A DNA stretch of 9,116 nt. It comes from Burkholderiales bacterium. Its GTDB lineage: Bacteria > Pseudomonadota > Gammaproteobacteria > Burkholderiales > SG8-41. A program made the translations under genes and the position numbers. Below the pieces are notes generated by a model. It saw only the letters and a program-made list of their open reading frames with translations. It ran no database searches and was not told the DNA's origin. The DNA is taken from positions 1 through 9,116 of the forward strand of contig JAIESJ010000127.1 in NCBI GenBank assembly GCA_019746155.1. The letters are read 5' to 3'. Below, one piece after another: positions 1 through 6,887 of this stretch (positions within the stretch are counted from its first letter, which is position 1; each line of letters opens with the position of its first letter).

Positions 1-813
1 AGCTATTACGCCGATCTCGATGTGTCGGTGATCGACGAGCTGCCGCCCGGCCGCACGCCGGTCGCGACCCGGCTTGTCGCGGAGTCGCGGCGCCCTGAAG
101 TAATCCAGCGCGTGCGCGACGCCTGCATGGCCGGCAGCCAGGCGTACTGGGTCTGCCCGCTGATCGAGGAGTCCGACGCCGAAACGCCAGTTTCCCGGAC
201 GAGCATGCGCGGGCGGCCGGAGGCGCTGCAGCTTCAGACCGCGCTCGAGACCTACGCAGTGCTGCAGCAGACGTTTCCCGAGCTCAAGGTCGGCCTCGTG
301 CACGGCCGCCTGAAGAGCGACGAAAAAGCCCAGGTGATGCAGGCGTTCCAGCGCGGAGACATCCAGCTGCTGGTGGCGACCACCGTCATCGAGGTCGGCG
401 TGGACGTGCCGAACGCTTCGCTGATGGTGATCGAGCACGCCGAGCGCATGGGGTTGTCGCAACTGCACCAGTTGCGCGGGCGCATCGGCCGTGGCGCGGA
501 GAAAAGCACCTGCATCCTGCTCTACCAGAATCCGCTGACCGAGACCGCGCGCGAGCGACTCAAGATCATTTACGAAAATAATGACGGCTTCGAGATCGCG
601 CGCCACGACCTGCGGCTGCGCGGCCCCGGGGAATTGCTAGGCGCGCGCCAGAGCGGCGTGCCGCTGCTGCGGTTTGCCGATCTCGCAAGCGATACCGATC
701 TGCTCGATGCCGCGCGCGATACCGCGGAAGCGCTGTTGCGCGACCACCCGGAAGCGGTACGCGCGCATCTGGCGCGCTGGCTCGGCGCAAAATACGAGTA
801 CCTCAAGGTTTAG
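1..813 (+). CDS. recG: ATP-dependent DNA helicase RecG, C-terminal part (5' end outside window)
   Basis: RecG is a superfamily 2 helicase that reverses stalled replication forks and migrates branched DNA intermediates in the cytoplasm. The frame is open from base 1 (reading SYYADLDVSVIDELPPGRTP) to TAG at 811-813, so about 270 C-terminal residues are present and the wedge domain and first helicase lobe lie upstream. Visible are GLVHGRL (motif IV region), LLVATTVIEVGVDVPNAS (motif V), QLHQLRGRIGRG (motif VI) and the RecG-typical DLRLRGPGELLGARQSG just after it. The fragment matches E. coli RecG closely except for about 15 extra residues encoded at 175-219, between LIEES and EALQLQTA. A GTG at base 22 lies inside the conserved domain and is not a start. 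ubiC begins 41 bases downstream on the same strand. The family call is secure. Confidence 0.97.
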   Translation, partial: SYYADLDVSVIDELPPGRTPVATRLVAESRRPEVIQRVRDACMAGSQAYWVCPLIEESDAETPVSRTSMRGRPEALQLQTALETYAVLQQTFPELKVGLVHGRLKSDEKAQVMQAFQRGDIQLLVATTVIEVGVDVPNASLMVIEHAERMGLSQLHQLRGRIGRGAEKSTCILLYQNPLTETARERLKIIYENNDGFEIARHDLRLRGPGELLGARQSGVPLLRFADLASDTDLLDAARDTAEALLRDHPEAVRAHLARWLGAKYEYLKV

Positions 814-822
814 GTCCGGGCA

Positions 823-831
823 TGCGATAAT
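823..831 (+). promoter_or_regulatory. possible extended -10 element upstream of ubiC
   Basis: In the short recG-ubiC gap, TGCGATAAT fits an extended -10 (TG, one base, then a hexamer one mismatch from TATAAT). It sits about 24 bases before the ubiC GTG. No good -35 hexamer lies 15-18 bases upstream. It could serve the ubi cluster, but the match is short and may be chance. Confidence 0.25.
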
Positions 832-854
832 AAGAAAAACCCTGCAACAATCCC

Positions 855-1385
855 GTGAAACCCGTTCCGCGCGATACCTTGTGGTGCCGTTTGCCGTCCG
901 CCGCCGCCGCTTACCGCCCCTGGCTGCGCGACCGCGGCTCGCTGACCCGCCGCATTCAGGACCGCTGCCCGGCGTTGAGCGTGAAAGTCGTGTTTCAGGG
1001 CCTGCGCCGCGCCAATCGCGACGAGCGCTTCATGTTCGCGTTGCGCGGCCGCGTACTGGTGCGCGAAGTCTATCTCTATTGCCGCGGCACGCCGGTCGTG
1101 TTCGCGCACAGCGCGATCGATGTGCGCGATCTGCGCGGAGCGTGGCGGCGGCTGGCGCGGCTCGGCTCCCGGCCGCTCGGCGCCGAGTTGTTCTCCGATC
1201 CGCGCGTCAGGCGTTATCCGTTGCGGCAAAAAAAGCTCGGCCGCCATCATGAGCTGCACCGGCGTGCTGGTGCCGCGCTGCCCACGTCACCGGCCACGCT
1301 GTGGGCGCGGCGGTCGCTATTCACCCTGCATGCATCGCCTATACTGGTGACCGAAGTCTTCCTGCCGGGAATTCTGAAACTGTGA
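855..1385 (+). CDS. ubiC: chorismate--pyruvate lyase UbiC
   Basis: UbiC removes pyruvate from chorismate to give 4-hydroxybenzoate, the first committed step of ubiquinone synthesis; it is a soluble cytoplasmic enzyme. The 176-residue product is close to the family's usual 165-190. It shows WLRDRGSLTRRI (about 23-34), LVREVYLY (68-75) with the active-site Arg equivalent at R70, RLGSRPLGAELF (102-113), ATLWARRSLF (147-156) and the C-terminal TEVFLPG with the active-site Glu equivalent at E167. The start is GTG at 855. No clear Shine-Dalgarno precedes it, but it is the first start in the frame and fits the family N-terminus; TTG at 879 is a weaker alternative. The stop overlaps the ubiA start by 4 bases (GTGA), suggesting translational coupling. 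Confidence 0.93.
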   Translation: MKPVPRDTLWCRLPSAAAAYRPWLRDRGSLTRRIQDRCPALSVKVVFQGLRRANRDERFMFALRGRVLVREVYLYCRGTPVVFAHSAIDVRDLRGAWRRLARLGSRPLGAELFSDPRVRRYPLRQKKLGRHHELHRRAGAALPTSPATLWARRSLFTLHASPILVTEVFLPGILKL

Positions 1386-2260
1386 ACCTCAAGCAACGGC
1401 TCGACGCCTACGAAAGGCTGATGCGGCTCGACAAGCCGATCGGCACCCTGCTTCTGCTGTGGCCTGCACTGTGGGGCCTGTGGCTGGCCGGACGCGGCAT
1501 CCCCGATCCCGACATCCTGCTGATTTTCGTCGTCGGCACCATTCTCATGCGCTCGGCCGGCTGCGTCGTCAACGATTTCGCCGACCGCGATTTCGATCCG
1601 CACGTCGAGCGCACCCGCGACCGTCCGCTGGCAGCAGGGCTCCTCAAGCCGTGGGAAGCCCTGGTGCTTGCGGCGGTGCTGATGCTCGCCGCTTTCGTGC
1701 TGGTGCTGCAGTTAAATCGCCTTACCGTGATGCTGTCGTTCGTCGCGGTGGCGCTGGCCGTGATCTATCCCTTCCTCAAGCGCGTCTTCCCGTTTCCGCA
1801 GGCGTGGCTCGGCATCGCCTTCGGCTTCGCCATTCCCATGGCCTATGCCGCGCAGCAAGGCAGGCTGCCGGCGGTGGCGTGGGTGCTGCTGATCGCCAAC
1901 ATGTTCTGGGCTGTCGCCTACGACACCGAGTATGCGATGGTGGACCGCGACGACGATATGCGCATCGGCGTCAAATCGTCGGCGATATTGCTCGGGCGCC
2001 ACGATGTCGCGGGCGTGATGAGCGCGCACGCTTTATTCCTCGCCATCATGGCCGCCGTCGGCGGGTGGCAGTCGCTCGGCGTGCTGTATTACTGCGGACT
2101 TGCGGTGGCGGCGGCGCTCGCCGGATATCAGTATCGGCTGATCAGGGGGCGCGACCGCAGCCTGTGCTTCAAGGCGTTTCTCAACAACAACTGGGTCGGG
2201 GCTGCGGTCTTTATCGGGCTCGCGCTCGACCTTTATTTCCGCGTTCGCGTTTTTTCGTGA
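1382..2260 (+). CDS. ubiA: 4-hydroxybenzoate polyprenyltransferase UbiA
   Basis: UbiA is an inner-membrane prenyltransferase that attaches the polyprenyl tail to 4-hydroxybenzoate, Mg2+ being held by two aspartate-rich motifs. The 292-residue product matches the E. coli length (290). The N-terminus has RLMRLDKPIGTLLLLWPALW. The first motif NDFADRDFD is at 64-72, followed by RPLAAG. The second, DTEYAMVDRDDD, is at 181-192, followed by GVKSSAILLG. About nine hydrophobic segments cover the rest, and LNNNWVGAAVFIGL lies near the C-terminus. The start is GTG at 1382, giving MNLKQRLDAYERL; the frame is open further upstream but that part overlaps ubiC and does not resemble the family. ubiD starts 9 bases after the stop. 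Confidence 0.96.
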   Translation: MNLKQRLDAYERLMRLDKPIGTLLLLWPALWGLWLAGRGIPDPDILLIFVVGTILMRSAGCVVNDFADRDFDPHVERTRDRPLAAGLLKPWEALVLAAVLMLAAFVLVLQLNRLTVMLSFVAVALAVIYPFLKRVFPFPQAWLGIAFGFAIPMAYAAQQGRLPAVAWVLLIANMFWAVAYDTEYAMVDRDDDMRIGVKSSAILLGRHDVAGVMSAHALFLAIMAAVGGWQSLGVLYYCGLAVAAALAGYQYRLIRGRDRSLCFKAFLNNNWVGAAVFIGLALDLYFRVRVFS

Positions 2261-2269
2261 GTGGCCACC

Positions 2270-3733
2270 ATGAAATATGAAGACCTGCGCGATTTCCTGA
2301 CCCAGCTCGAGGCGCACGGCGAATTAAAACGCATCGCGGTCGAAGTCGATCCCAGGCTGGAGATGACGGAAATCTGCGACCGCGTGCTCAAAGCCGAAGG
2401 GCCGGCGCTGCTGTTCGAAAAGCCGAAGGGTCACGCGATGCCGGTGCTCGGCAACCTGTTCGGCACCGTGAAGCGCGTCGCACTCGGCATGGGAGCGGAA
2501 TCGGTCGAGGCGCTGCGCGAAATCGGGAAACTGCTGGCTACGCTCAAGGCACCCGAACCGCCGACCGGACTCAAAGACGCATTGGATAAAATTCCTATTT
2601 TAAAACAAATACTTACAATGAGCCCCCGGGTGGTGGCGCGCGCGCCGTGTCAGGAGATCGTGTGGGAGGGCGCGGAAGTCGACCTCGGGCGGCTGCCGAT
2701 ACAGACCTGCTGGCCCAACGACGCGGCGCCGCTCATCACCTGGGGGCTGACCGTCACGCGCGGGCCGCACAAGAAACGCCAGAACCTCGGCATCTATCGC
2801 CAGCAGGTGATCGCGCCGAACAAGGTGATCATGCGCTGGCTCAGCACAAGAGGCGGTGCGCTCGACTTTCGTGACCACAGCCTGGCGCATCCGCGCGAGC
2901 CGTTCCCGGTCGCGGTCGCGCTCGGGGCGGACCCGGCGACCATGCTGGGGGCGGTGACGCCGGTGCCGGATAGTCTGAGCGAATACCAGTTCGCGGGACT
3001 GTTGCGCGGCGCCAGGACCGAGATCGTCAAATGCCTGAGTCACGATTTGCAGGTGCCGGCGGGCGCCGAAATCGTGCTCGAGGGTTTCATTCACCCCGGC
3101 GAAACGGCTTTGGAAGGCCCGTTCGGCGACCACACCGGTTACTACAATGAAACAGAACGCTTTCCTGTTTTTACCATTAATCGGATCACGACTCGCCGTG
3201 ATCCGATTTACCACAGCACCTACACCGGCAAGCCGCCCGACGAGCCGGCGGTACTGGGCATGGCGCTGAACGAAGTATTCGTTCCGTTGTTGGTGAAGCA
3301 GTTTCCCGAGATCGTGGATTTCTATCTGCCGCCGGAAGGCTGCTCGTATCGCATCGCGGTGGTGAGCATGAAAAAGCAGTATCCGGGGCATGCCAAGCGC
3401 GTGATGTTCGGCGTGTGGAGCTTTCTGCGCCAGTTCATGTACACCAAGTTCATCATCGTCACCGATGACGACGTCAATATTCGCGACTGGAAGGAAGTGA
3501 TCTGGGCGCTCACCACCCGCGTCGATCCCGCGCGCGACACGCTGATCGCGGAGAACACGCCGATCGATTACCTTGATTTCGCGAGCCCGGTGTCCGGGCT
3601 GGGCTCCAAGATGGGCATAGACGCGACCAACAAGTGGCCGGCCGAGACGGCGCGTTCGTGGGGTACGCCGATTACGATGAGCGAGGACGTGAAACGCCGC
3701 GTCGACGCGCTGTGGAAGGAGCTGGGGTTGTGA
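2270..3733 (+). CDS. ubiD: 4-hydroxy-3-polyprenylbenzoate decarboxylase UbiD
   Basis: UbiD uses prenylated FMN (made by UbiX, not in this window) and Mn2+/K+ to decarboxylate the UbiA product. The 487-residue protein aligns with E. coli UbiD over nearly its full length. Seen are NLGIYRQQ (from about 172; metal and prFMN contacts), MRWLSTRGGA (about 188-197), SEYQFAGLLRG with the metal-ligand Glu near 238, EGPFGDHTGYY with the proposed proton-donor Asp near 287, and IDYLDFASPVSGLGSKMG. I chose ATG 2270 (MKYEDLRDFL). GTG 2261, directly after the ubiA stop, would add three residues (MAT), as E. coli UbiD also has three before MKY, and cannot be excluded. Two internal oddities are a 40-base AT-rich pocket at 2581-2620 and a perfect 12-bp inverted repeat at 3179-3208. 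It is the last gene of the ubi cluster. Confidence 0.96.
   Translation: MKYEDLRDFLTQLEAHGELKRIAVEVDPRLEMTEICDRVLKAEGPALLFEKPKGHAMPVLGNLFGTVKRVALGMGAESVEALREIGKLLATLKAPEPPTGLKDALDKIPILKQILTMSPRVVARAPCQEIVWEGAEVDLGRLPIQTCWPNDAAPLITWGLTVTRGPHKKRQNLGIYRQQVIAPNKVIMRWLSTRGGALDFRDHSLAHPREPFPVAVALGADPATMLGAVTPVPDSLSEYQFAGLLRGARTEIVKCLSHDLQVPAGAEIVLEGFIHPGETALEGPFGDHTGYYNETERFPVFTINRITTRRDPIYHSTYTGKPPDEPAVLGMALNEVFVPLLVKQFPEIVDFYLPPEGCSYRIAVVSMKKQYPGHAKRVMFGVWSFLRQFMYTKFIIVTDDDVNIRDWKEVIWALTTRVDPARDTLIAENTPIDYLDFASPVSGLGSKMGIDATNKWPAETARSWGTPITMSEDVKRRVDALWKELGL
3179..3208. repeat. perfect 12-bp inverted repeat inside ubiD
   Basis: The left arm AATCGGATCACG (3179-3190) is exactly complementary to the right arm CGTGATCCGATT (3197-3208), with loop ACTCGC between. 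It lies in coding sequence for NRITTRRDPI, a stretch whose protein alignment to E. coli UbiD is normal, so the gene is not interrupted. There is no following T-run, so it does not look like an intrinsic terminator. The structure is directly visible; its function is unknown. Confidence 0.85.
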
Positions 3734-3879
3734 GCGAGCCGCTAGCACCCCGGCGGGAAGGGATTCCCGCCCTATGGCCCGCGCACCATTTCGTGGCCGG
3801 ATCAGTAATACCACCCGTTGCGGTGAATGGGGGCCAAGTCCGACAGGCTGCTAGGCGTTGGAACGAGCGTCGATGCGGA
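3734..3879. other. intergenic spacer between convergent ubiD and the Bug-protein gene
   Basis: This 146-base spacer separates the housekeeping ubi cluster from the accessory genes on the opposite strand. It holds one strong hairpin (3752-3771, listed separately) and a weak GC-rich remainder. I found no credible gene, tRNA or complete insertion-sequence end. Because both flanking genes read into it, it should contain transcription ends for both, but no classic hairpin plus T-run is seen on either strand. Confidence 0.7.
3752..3771. terminator. hairpin between convergent genes, possible bidirectional terminator or intergenic repeat
   Basis: GGCGGGAA (3752-3759) pairs perfectly with TTCCCGCC (3764-3771) around a GGGA loop, beginning 19 bases after the ubiD stop. 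The position between convergent genes suits a terminator. Neither strand has a run of Ts after the stem, so it may instead be a Rho-dependent end or a copy of a dispersed palindromic repeat. Confidence 0.45.
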
Positions 3880-4839
3880 TTACTTCATGATTCCGGCCTG
3901 CTTCGCTACCGTGCTCCACTTCGCGACATCCTGCTTAACTTGCCTAGCGAAATCGCCCGGCGAGCCGCCTTCGGCTTCCACCCCATCGGTCAGCAGCCGC
4001 TCGCGCGTTTCCTGAAGTGCCAGGGTCTGGTTCACAGCGGCATTGATTTTGTTCACGATGGCCGCTGGAGTCTTCGCAGGCGCGAACATCCCGAACCAGC
4101 CCACGACCTCGAAACCTTTCAGCCCCTGCTCGGCGATCGTCGGCACCTGCGGCGCGGCGGTGGACCGCTTCGCACTGGTGACCCCCAGCGCGCGTATCCG
4201 GCCGGCCTTCACCTGGGTAAGCGCGGCCGGCAGCGTGGAAAAATACAGCTGCACTTCACTGCCGACCAGCGCGGTGATCGCCGGGCCGCCGCCCTTGTAG
4301 GCGACGTGTTCCATCTGCACCTGGGCCACCGACTTGAAGAGTTCGGCGGCAAGGTGGCCCAGCGAACCTACGCCCGGCGCTGCGTAGTTGAGCGCACCCT
4401 TCTTCGCCTGCGCGAGCTTGATGAGCTCGGGCACCGAGTTAGCCGGCACCGACGGGTGCACGACGAGGATCAGCGCACTCGAGGCGAGGTTCGCGACCGG
4501 CACGAAGTCCTTGATCACGTCGAATGGGAGCTTCGCGTGCAGGCTCGGGAGGATCGCGAAGTTGCTGAACATCTGCAGCAGCGTGTAGCCGTCCGGGGTA
4601 GCCTGCGCCACAATCTCGCTGGCGAGCAGCCCGCCTGCCCCGCCGCGGTTGTCGATGACGACCTGCTTGCCGAGCAGCTCCGACAGCTTTGCGTTCGTCA
4701 CACGCGCGACGAAGTCGTTGCCGCCACCCGGCGCCGAGCCGACGACAAGCCGTATCGGGCGCTCTGGATAGGCCTGCGCCGCCGCTTCCGCGGCCCCCAC
4801 GCCGCACACCAGCATCATCAACAGAACTTTCGCTTTCAT
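3880..4839 (-). CDS. Bug-family (TctC-like) tripartite tricarboxylate transporter substrate-binding protein
   Basis: This is a periplasmic solute-binding protein of the Bug/TctC family, whose members bind carboxylates and related small molecules. The 319 residues begin with a Sec signal peptide: basic MKAK, a hydrophobic stretch to about residue 17, then AEAAAQA with likely cleavage before YPERPIRLVV (24 on). Cys12 does not sit in a proper lipobox, so the protein is probably not lipidated. Family hallmarks are SAPGGGNDFVAR (35-46), VVIDNRGGAGG (60-70), ATPDGYTLL (80-88) and NYAAPGVGSLGHL further on. The start ATG 4837-4839 has a strong GGAGGAGG four bases upstream. It lies 23 bases after the CoA-transferase gene, last in a likely three-gene operon. 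No TctA/TctB membrane subunits are present, as is common for orphan Bug genes, so the ligand is unknown. Confidence 0.95.
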   Translation of the reverse strand: MKAKVLLMMLVCGVGAAEAAAQAYPERPIRLVVGSAPGGGNDFVARVTNAKLSELLGKQVVIDNRGGAGGLLASEIVAQATPDGYTLLQMFSNFAILPSLHAKLPFDVIKDFVPVANLASSALILVVHPSVPANSVPELIKLAQAKKGALNYAAPGVGSLGHLAAELFKSVAQVQMEHVAYKGGGPAITALVGSEVQLYFSTLPAALTQVKAGRIRALGVTSAKRSTAAPQVPTIAEQGLKGFEVVGWFGMFAPAKTPAAIVNKINAAVNQTLALQETRERLLTDGVEAEGGSPGDFARQVKQDVAKWSTVAKQAGIMK

Positions 4840-4843
4840 GGTT

Positions 4844-4851
4844 CCTCCTCC
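4844..4851 (-). promoter_or_regulatory. strong ribosome binding site of the Bug-protein gene
   Basis: On the minus strand GGAGGAGG lies 4 bases (AACC) before the ATG. It is a near-ideal Shine-Dalgarno and fixes this start, unlike the weak sites of the ubi genes. Confidence 0.85.
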
Positions 4852-4862
4852 AAGAATCTATG

Positions 4863-6116
4863 TCAGGCATCCGCGCCAACGGCTGACTGCGCTTCGCCCT
4901 CCTTGAAACGGGCGATACGGACCTCGTCCCACCCCAACCAGTCCTTGAGGACCTCCTCCGTATGCTGGCCGAGCAGCGGCGGCGCGGTGGGCTCGAGCCG
5001 GGTGTCGGACATGACCCAAGGGGGGCCGACCACGCGGATTTTCCCCGAGACGGGATGCTCGACCTCACGCACCAGGCCCCGGAACGCCACCTGCTCGTCC
5101 GCGAGTGCATCGAGGTACGAGTTCACCACCGCAAACGGCACGCGGTTGGCCGCCAGAGTCTGCGCCCATGTGCCCGATTCGCGCTGCGCGAATACGCTGC
5201 TCACGAGCTCGTCGAGAAAGGCGCGGTGCTTGACGCGCCCGGACATCGTCGCGTACTCGGGCTTCTCGAGCAGATCGAGGCGATCGATCGCCTTGCAGAA
5301 TGCGGGCCAGTGGTTGTCGTTTTGCACGATGATCGCGATATATTTGCCGTCGGACGCCTTGTAGCTGTTGGCCGGAACGCGCATCGGGTTGCCGTTGCCG
5401 TGGCGCGCGGGGTTGAGCCCCGCCTGCAGCGATTCCCCCATGCGCGGCCCGAGTACCGAAAGCATGGAATCCTGCATGCTGATGTCGATGTAACGCCCCC
5501 GTCCGGTGTCGCGCGCCGCATAGAGCGCCGCCACGACCGTATACGCGCCAAACATACCGGAGATCACGTCGGCAATCGGCGCGCCAACCTGTATCGGTGG
5601 CCCGTCAGGTTCGCCTGTGACGCTCATAATGCCCGACACCGCTTGGATGATCGGGTCGAGCGCGAGGCGGTTGCGGTACGGTCCCTGCTGGCCGAATCCC
5701 GAGATCGAGCAATAGACCAGCTTCGGGTTTACTGCGGAAAGGTTTTTCCAGCCGAGCCCCAGGCGGTCCATGACGCCTGGCGAAAAGTTCTCGACGAGAA
5801 TGTCGGAGCCTGCAATGAGATCGAGCGCGACCGCGTGATGCTTTGAATCCTTGAGGTTGAGCCCCACGCTGCGTTTGGAGCGATTCGACGCGTAGAAGTA
5901 GTCCTCGTCGTGCAGCGCGCGGCCCTTGTAGCGGCCTACCCAGCGCAGCTCGTCGCCGTGACGCGGCTCCTCGATTTTGATCACGTCGGCGCCGAGGTCC
6001 GAGAGCATCATGGTGCAATAGGGCCCCGCGATCACCCGCGTAAGGTCGAACACCCGCACACCCTCGAGCGGCAGATTCGACCCCAGCGACCGCGCGACAT
6101 CTTTGCGCTCAGCCAT
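4863..6116 (-). CDS. class III CoA-transferase (CaiB/BaiF/formyl-CoA transferase family)
   Basis: Family III CoA-transferases move CoA between carboxylic acids in the cytoplasm through an aspartyl-CoA anhydride. The 417-residue length is typical. Seen in order are LEGVRVFDLTRVIAGPYC (17-34), LGADVIKIEEPRHGDELR (41-58), the RSKRSVGLNLKD region (79-90), ILVENFSPGVMDRLGLG (106-122) and SISGFGQQGPY (137-147). LALDPIIQAVSG follows, then VGAPIADVISGMFG (177-190), in which D183 aligns with catalytic Asp169 of Oxalobacter formyl-CoA transferase. GRGRYIDISMQDSML (205-219) completes the core, and LLGQHTEEVL lies near the C-terminus. The ATG at 6114-6116 follows the crotonase stop by only 3 bases (TGA TCC ATG), with weak AAGGG upstream, so coupling is likely. 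The protein appears complete; donor and acceptor acids cannot be read from the sequence. Confidence 0.95.
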   Translation of the reverse strand: MAERKDVARSLGSNLPLEGVRVFDLTRVIAGPYCTMMLSDLGADVIKIEEPRHGDELRWVGRYKGRALHDEDYFYASNRSKRSVGLNLKDSKHHAVALDLIAGSDILVENFSPGVMDRLGLGWKNLSAVNPKLVYCSISGFGQQGPYRNRLALDPIIQAVSGIMSVTGEPDGPPIQVGAPIADVISGMFGAYTVVAALYAARDTGRGRYIDISMQDSMLSVLGPRMGESLQAGLNPARHGNGNPMRVPANSYKASDGKYIAIIVQNDNHWPAFCKAIDRLDLLEKPEYATMSGRVKHRAFLDELVSSVFAQRESGTWAQTLAANRVPFAVVNSYLDALADEQVAFRGLVREVEHPVSGKIRVVGPPWVMSDTRLEPTAPPLLGQHTEEVLKDWLGWDEVRIARFKEGEAQSAVGADA

Positions 6117-6119
6117 GGA

Positions 6120-6887
6120 TCAGCGGCCCTTCCATTTCGGCGCGCGCTTCTCGCGGAAGGCGAGCACGCCCTCCTTCGAGTCGTCGCTCAACAGCACCCG
6201 GTTGGCAACGTCGCGTGCCATGTAGACGCGAGTTTCCACCGGTACCTCGAGTCCGCGGCGCCCGGCTTCCTTGATCGCCTGCACCGCGAGCGGTGCGCTT
6301 TCCAGGATTTCGAGCGCCCAGCGCTCGGCCGCGGGCATCAGTTGATCGTGCGGTACAACCTCGTTGGCGAGGCCCAAACGGTAGGCCTCCTCGGCATTAA
6401 TGAACTTGCCACGCACGAGATACGCCATGGCAATGTTCCAGGGAACCGCATGCGGTAGAAACGAGGGACCGCTCACCGACGAAATGCCGCGCTTCACCTG
6501 CGGCCAGCCGATGCTGGCGCGCTCGGACATGACCACGATGTCGGCGTTCAACGCGAAGCCGCCGCCTTGGGCAAGGCAGGGGCCATTGAGGGCGACGACG
6601 AACGGTTTGTAGGTGTCGCGCTGAAAGAGGTAGAGCTCGTCATTGGTCATGACGTCGCCCCTTTCCATCTCGGGCGGGATTTTCTCGAAGAGGTCCTTGC
6701 CGGAGCAGAAGGTGTCGCCGTTCGCCGTGAGAATGGCGACCCAAATGTCCCGGTTGTACTTCACGTCCATGAACGCGTCCTGGATTTCCTTGCGCATGGC
6801 GCGGTTGATCGCGTTCTTTTTGTCCGGACGGTTCAAGGTGATGTACGCGATGTGGTCGCGCACGGCGTAGTCGACTGCCTCCCCCAT
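6120..6887 (-). CDS. crotonase-superfamily protein, enoyl-CoA hydratase/isomerase-like, lacking both canonical catalytic Glu
   Basis: This is a cytoplasmic acyl-CoA enzyme of the crotonase fold, 255 residues, near the usual 255-265. Visible are the N-terminal ITLNRPDKKNAINRAM (16-31), the first oxyanion-hole region GDTFCSGKDL (57-66) and the second NGPCLAQGGGFALNADIVVM (101-120). SIGWPQVKRGIS follows (125-136), then INAEEAYRLGLANEVVP (163-179) and the C-terminal EGVLAFREKRAPKWKGR. Aligned with rat mitochondrial hydratase, the Glu144 position falls on Gly near 110 and Glu164 on Gln130, so simple hydration is doubtful; isomerase, hydrolase, decarboxylase or lyase activity is possible. ATG 6885-6887 is chosen because AGGAGG lies 4 bases upstream; the frame extends to 6995 but that extension is intergenic sequence. 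It is the first gene of the likely operon, divergent from the LysR gene. Confidence 0.93.
   Translation of the reverse strand: MGEAVDYAVRDHIAYITLNRPDKKNAINRAMRKEIQDAFMDVKYNRDIWVAILTANGDTFCSGKDLFEKIPPEMERGDVMTNDELYLFQRDTYKPFVVALNGPCLAQGGGFALNADIVVMSERASIGWPQVKRGISSVSGPSFLPHAVPWNIAMAYLVRGKFINAEEAYRLGLANEVVPHDQLMPAAERWALEILESAPLAVQAIKEAGRRGLEVPVETRVYMARDVANRVLLSDDSKEGVLAFREKRAPKWKGR

Noticed and set aside
1301..1381. Longer ubiA frame starting inside ubiC
   Set aside because: The extra residues overlap the conserved ubiC C-terminus and do not match UbiA, whose N-terminus fits the GTG at 1382.
2264..2272. GCCACCATG at the ubiD start, identical to a eukaryotic Kozak context
   Set aside because: Coincidence in a GC-rich bacterial operon; the surrounding genes are plainly bacterial.
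2600..3814. A 404-codon open frame on the minus strand across ubiD
   Set aside because: It lies antisense to a strongly conserved gene, shows no recognisable domain and is rich in Arg, Ala, His and Asp as expected for a GC-rich shadow frame.
3830..3870. A stretch in the spacer that seemed vaguely like an insertion-sequence end (around CCGACAGGCTGCTAGG)
   Set aside because: No matching inverted end, target duplication or transposase remnant is present in the window, so I cannot support it.
3634..5364. A 576-codon open frame on the plus strand across the Bug and CoA-transferase genes
   Set aside because: Both minus-strand genes have full family motifs and good ribosome binding sites; this frame has none and begins inside ubiD.
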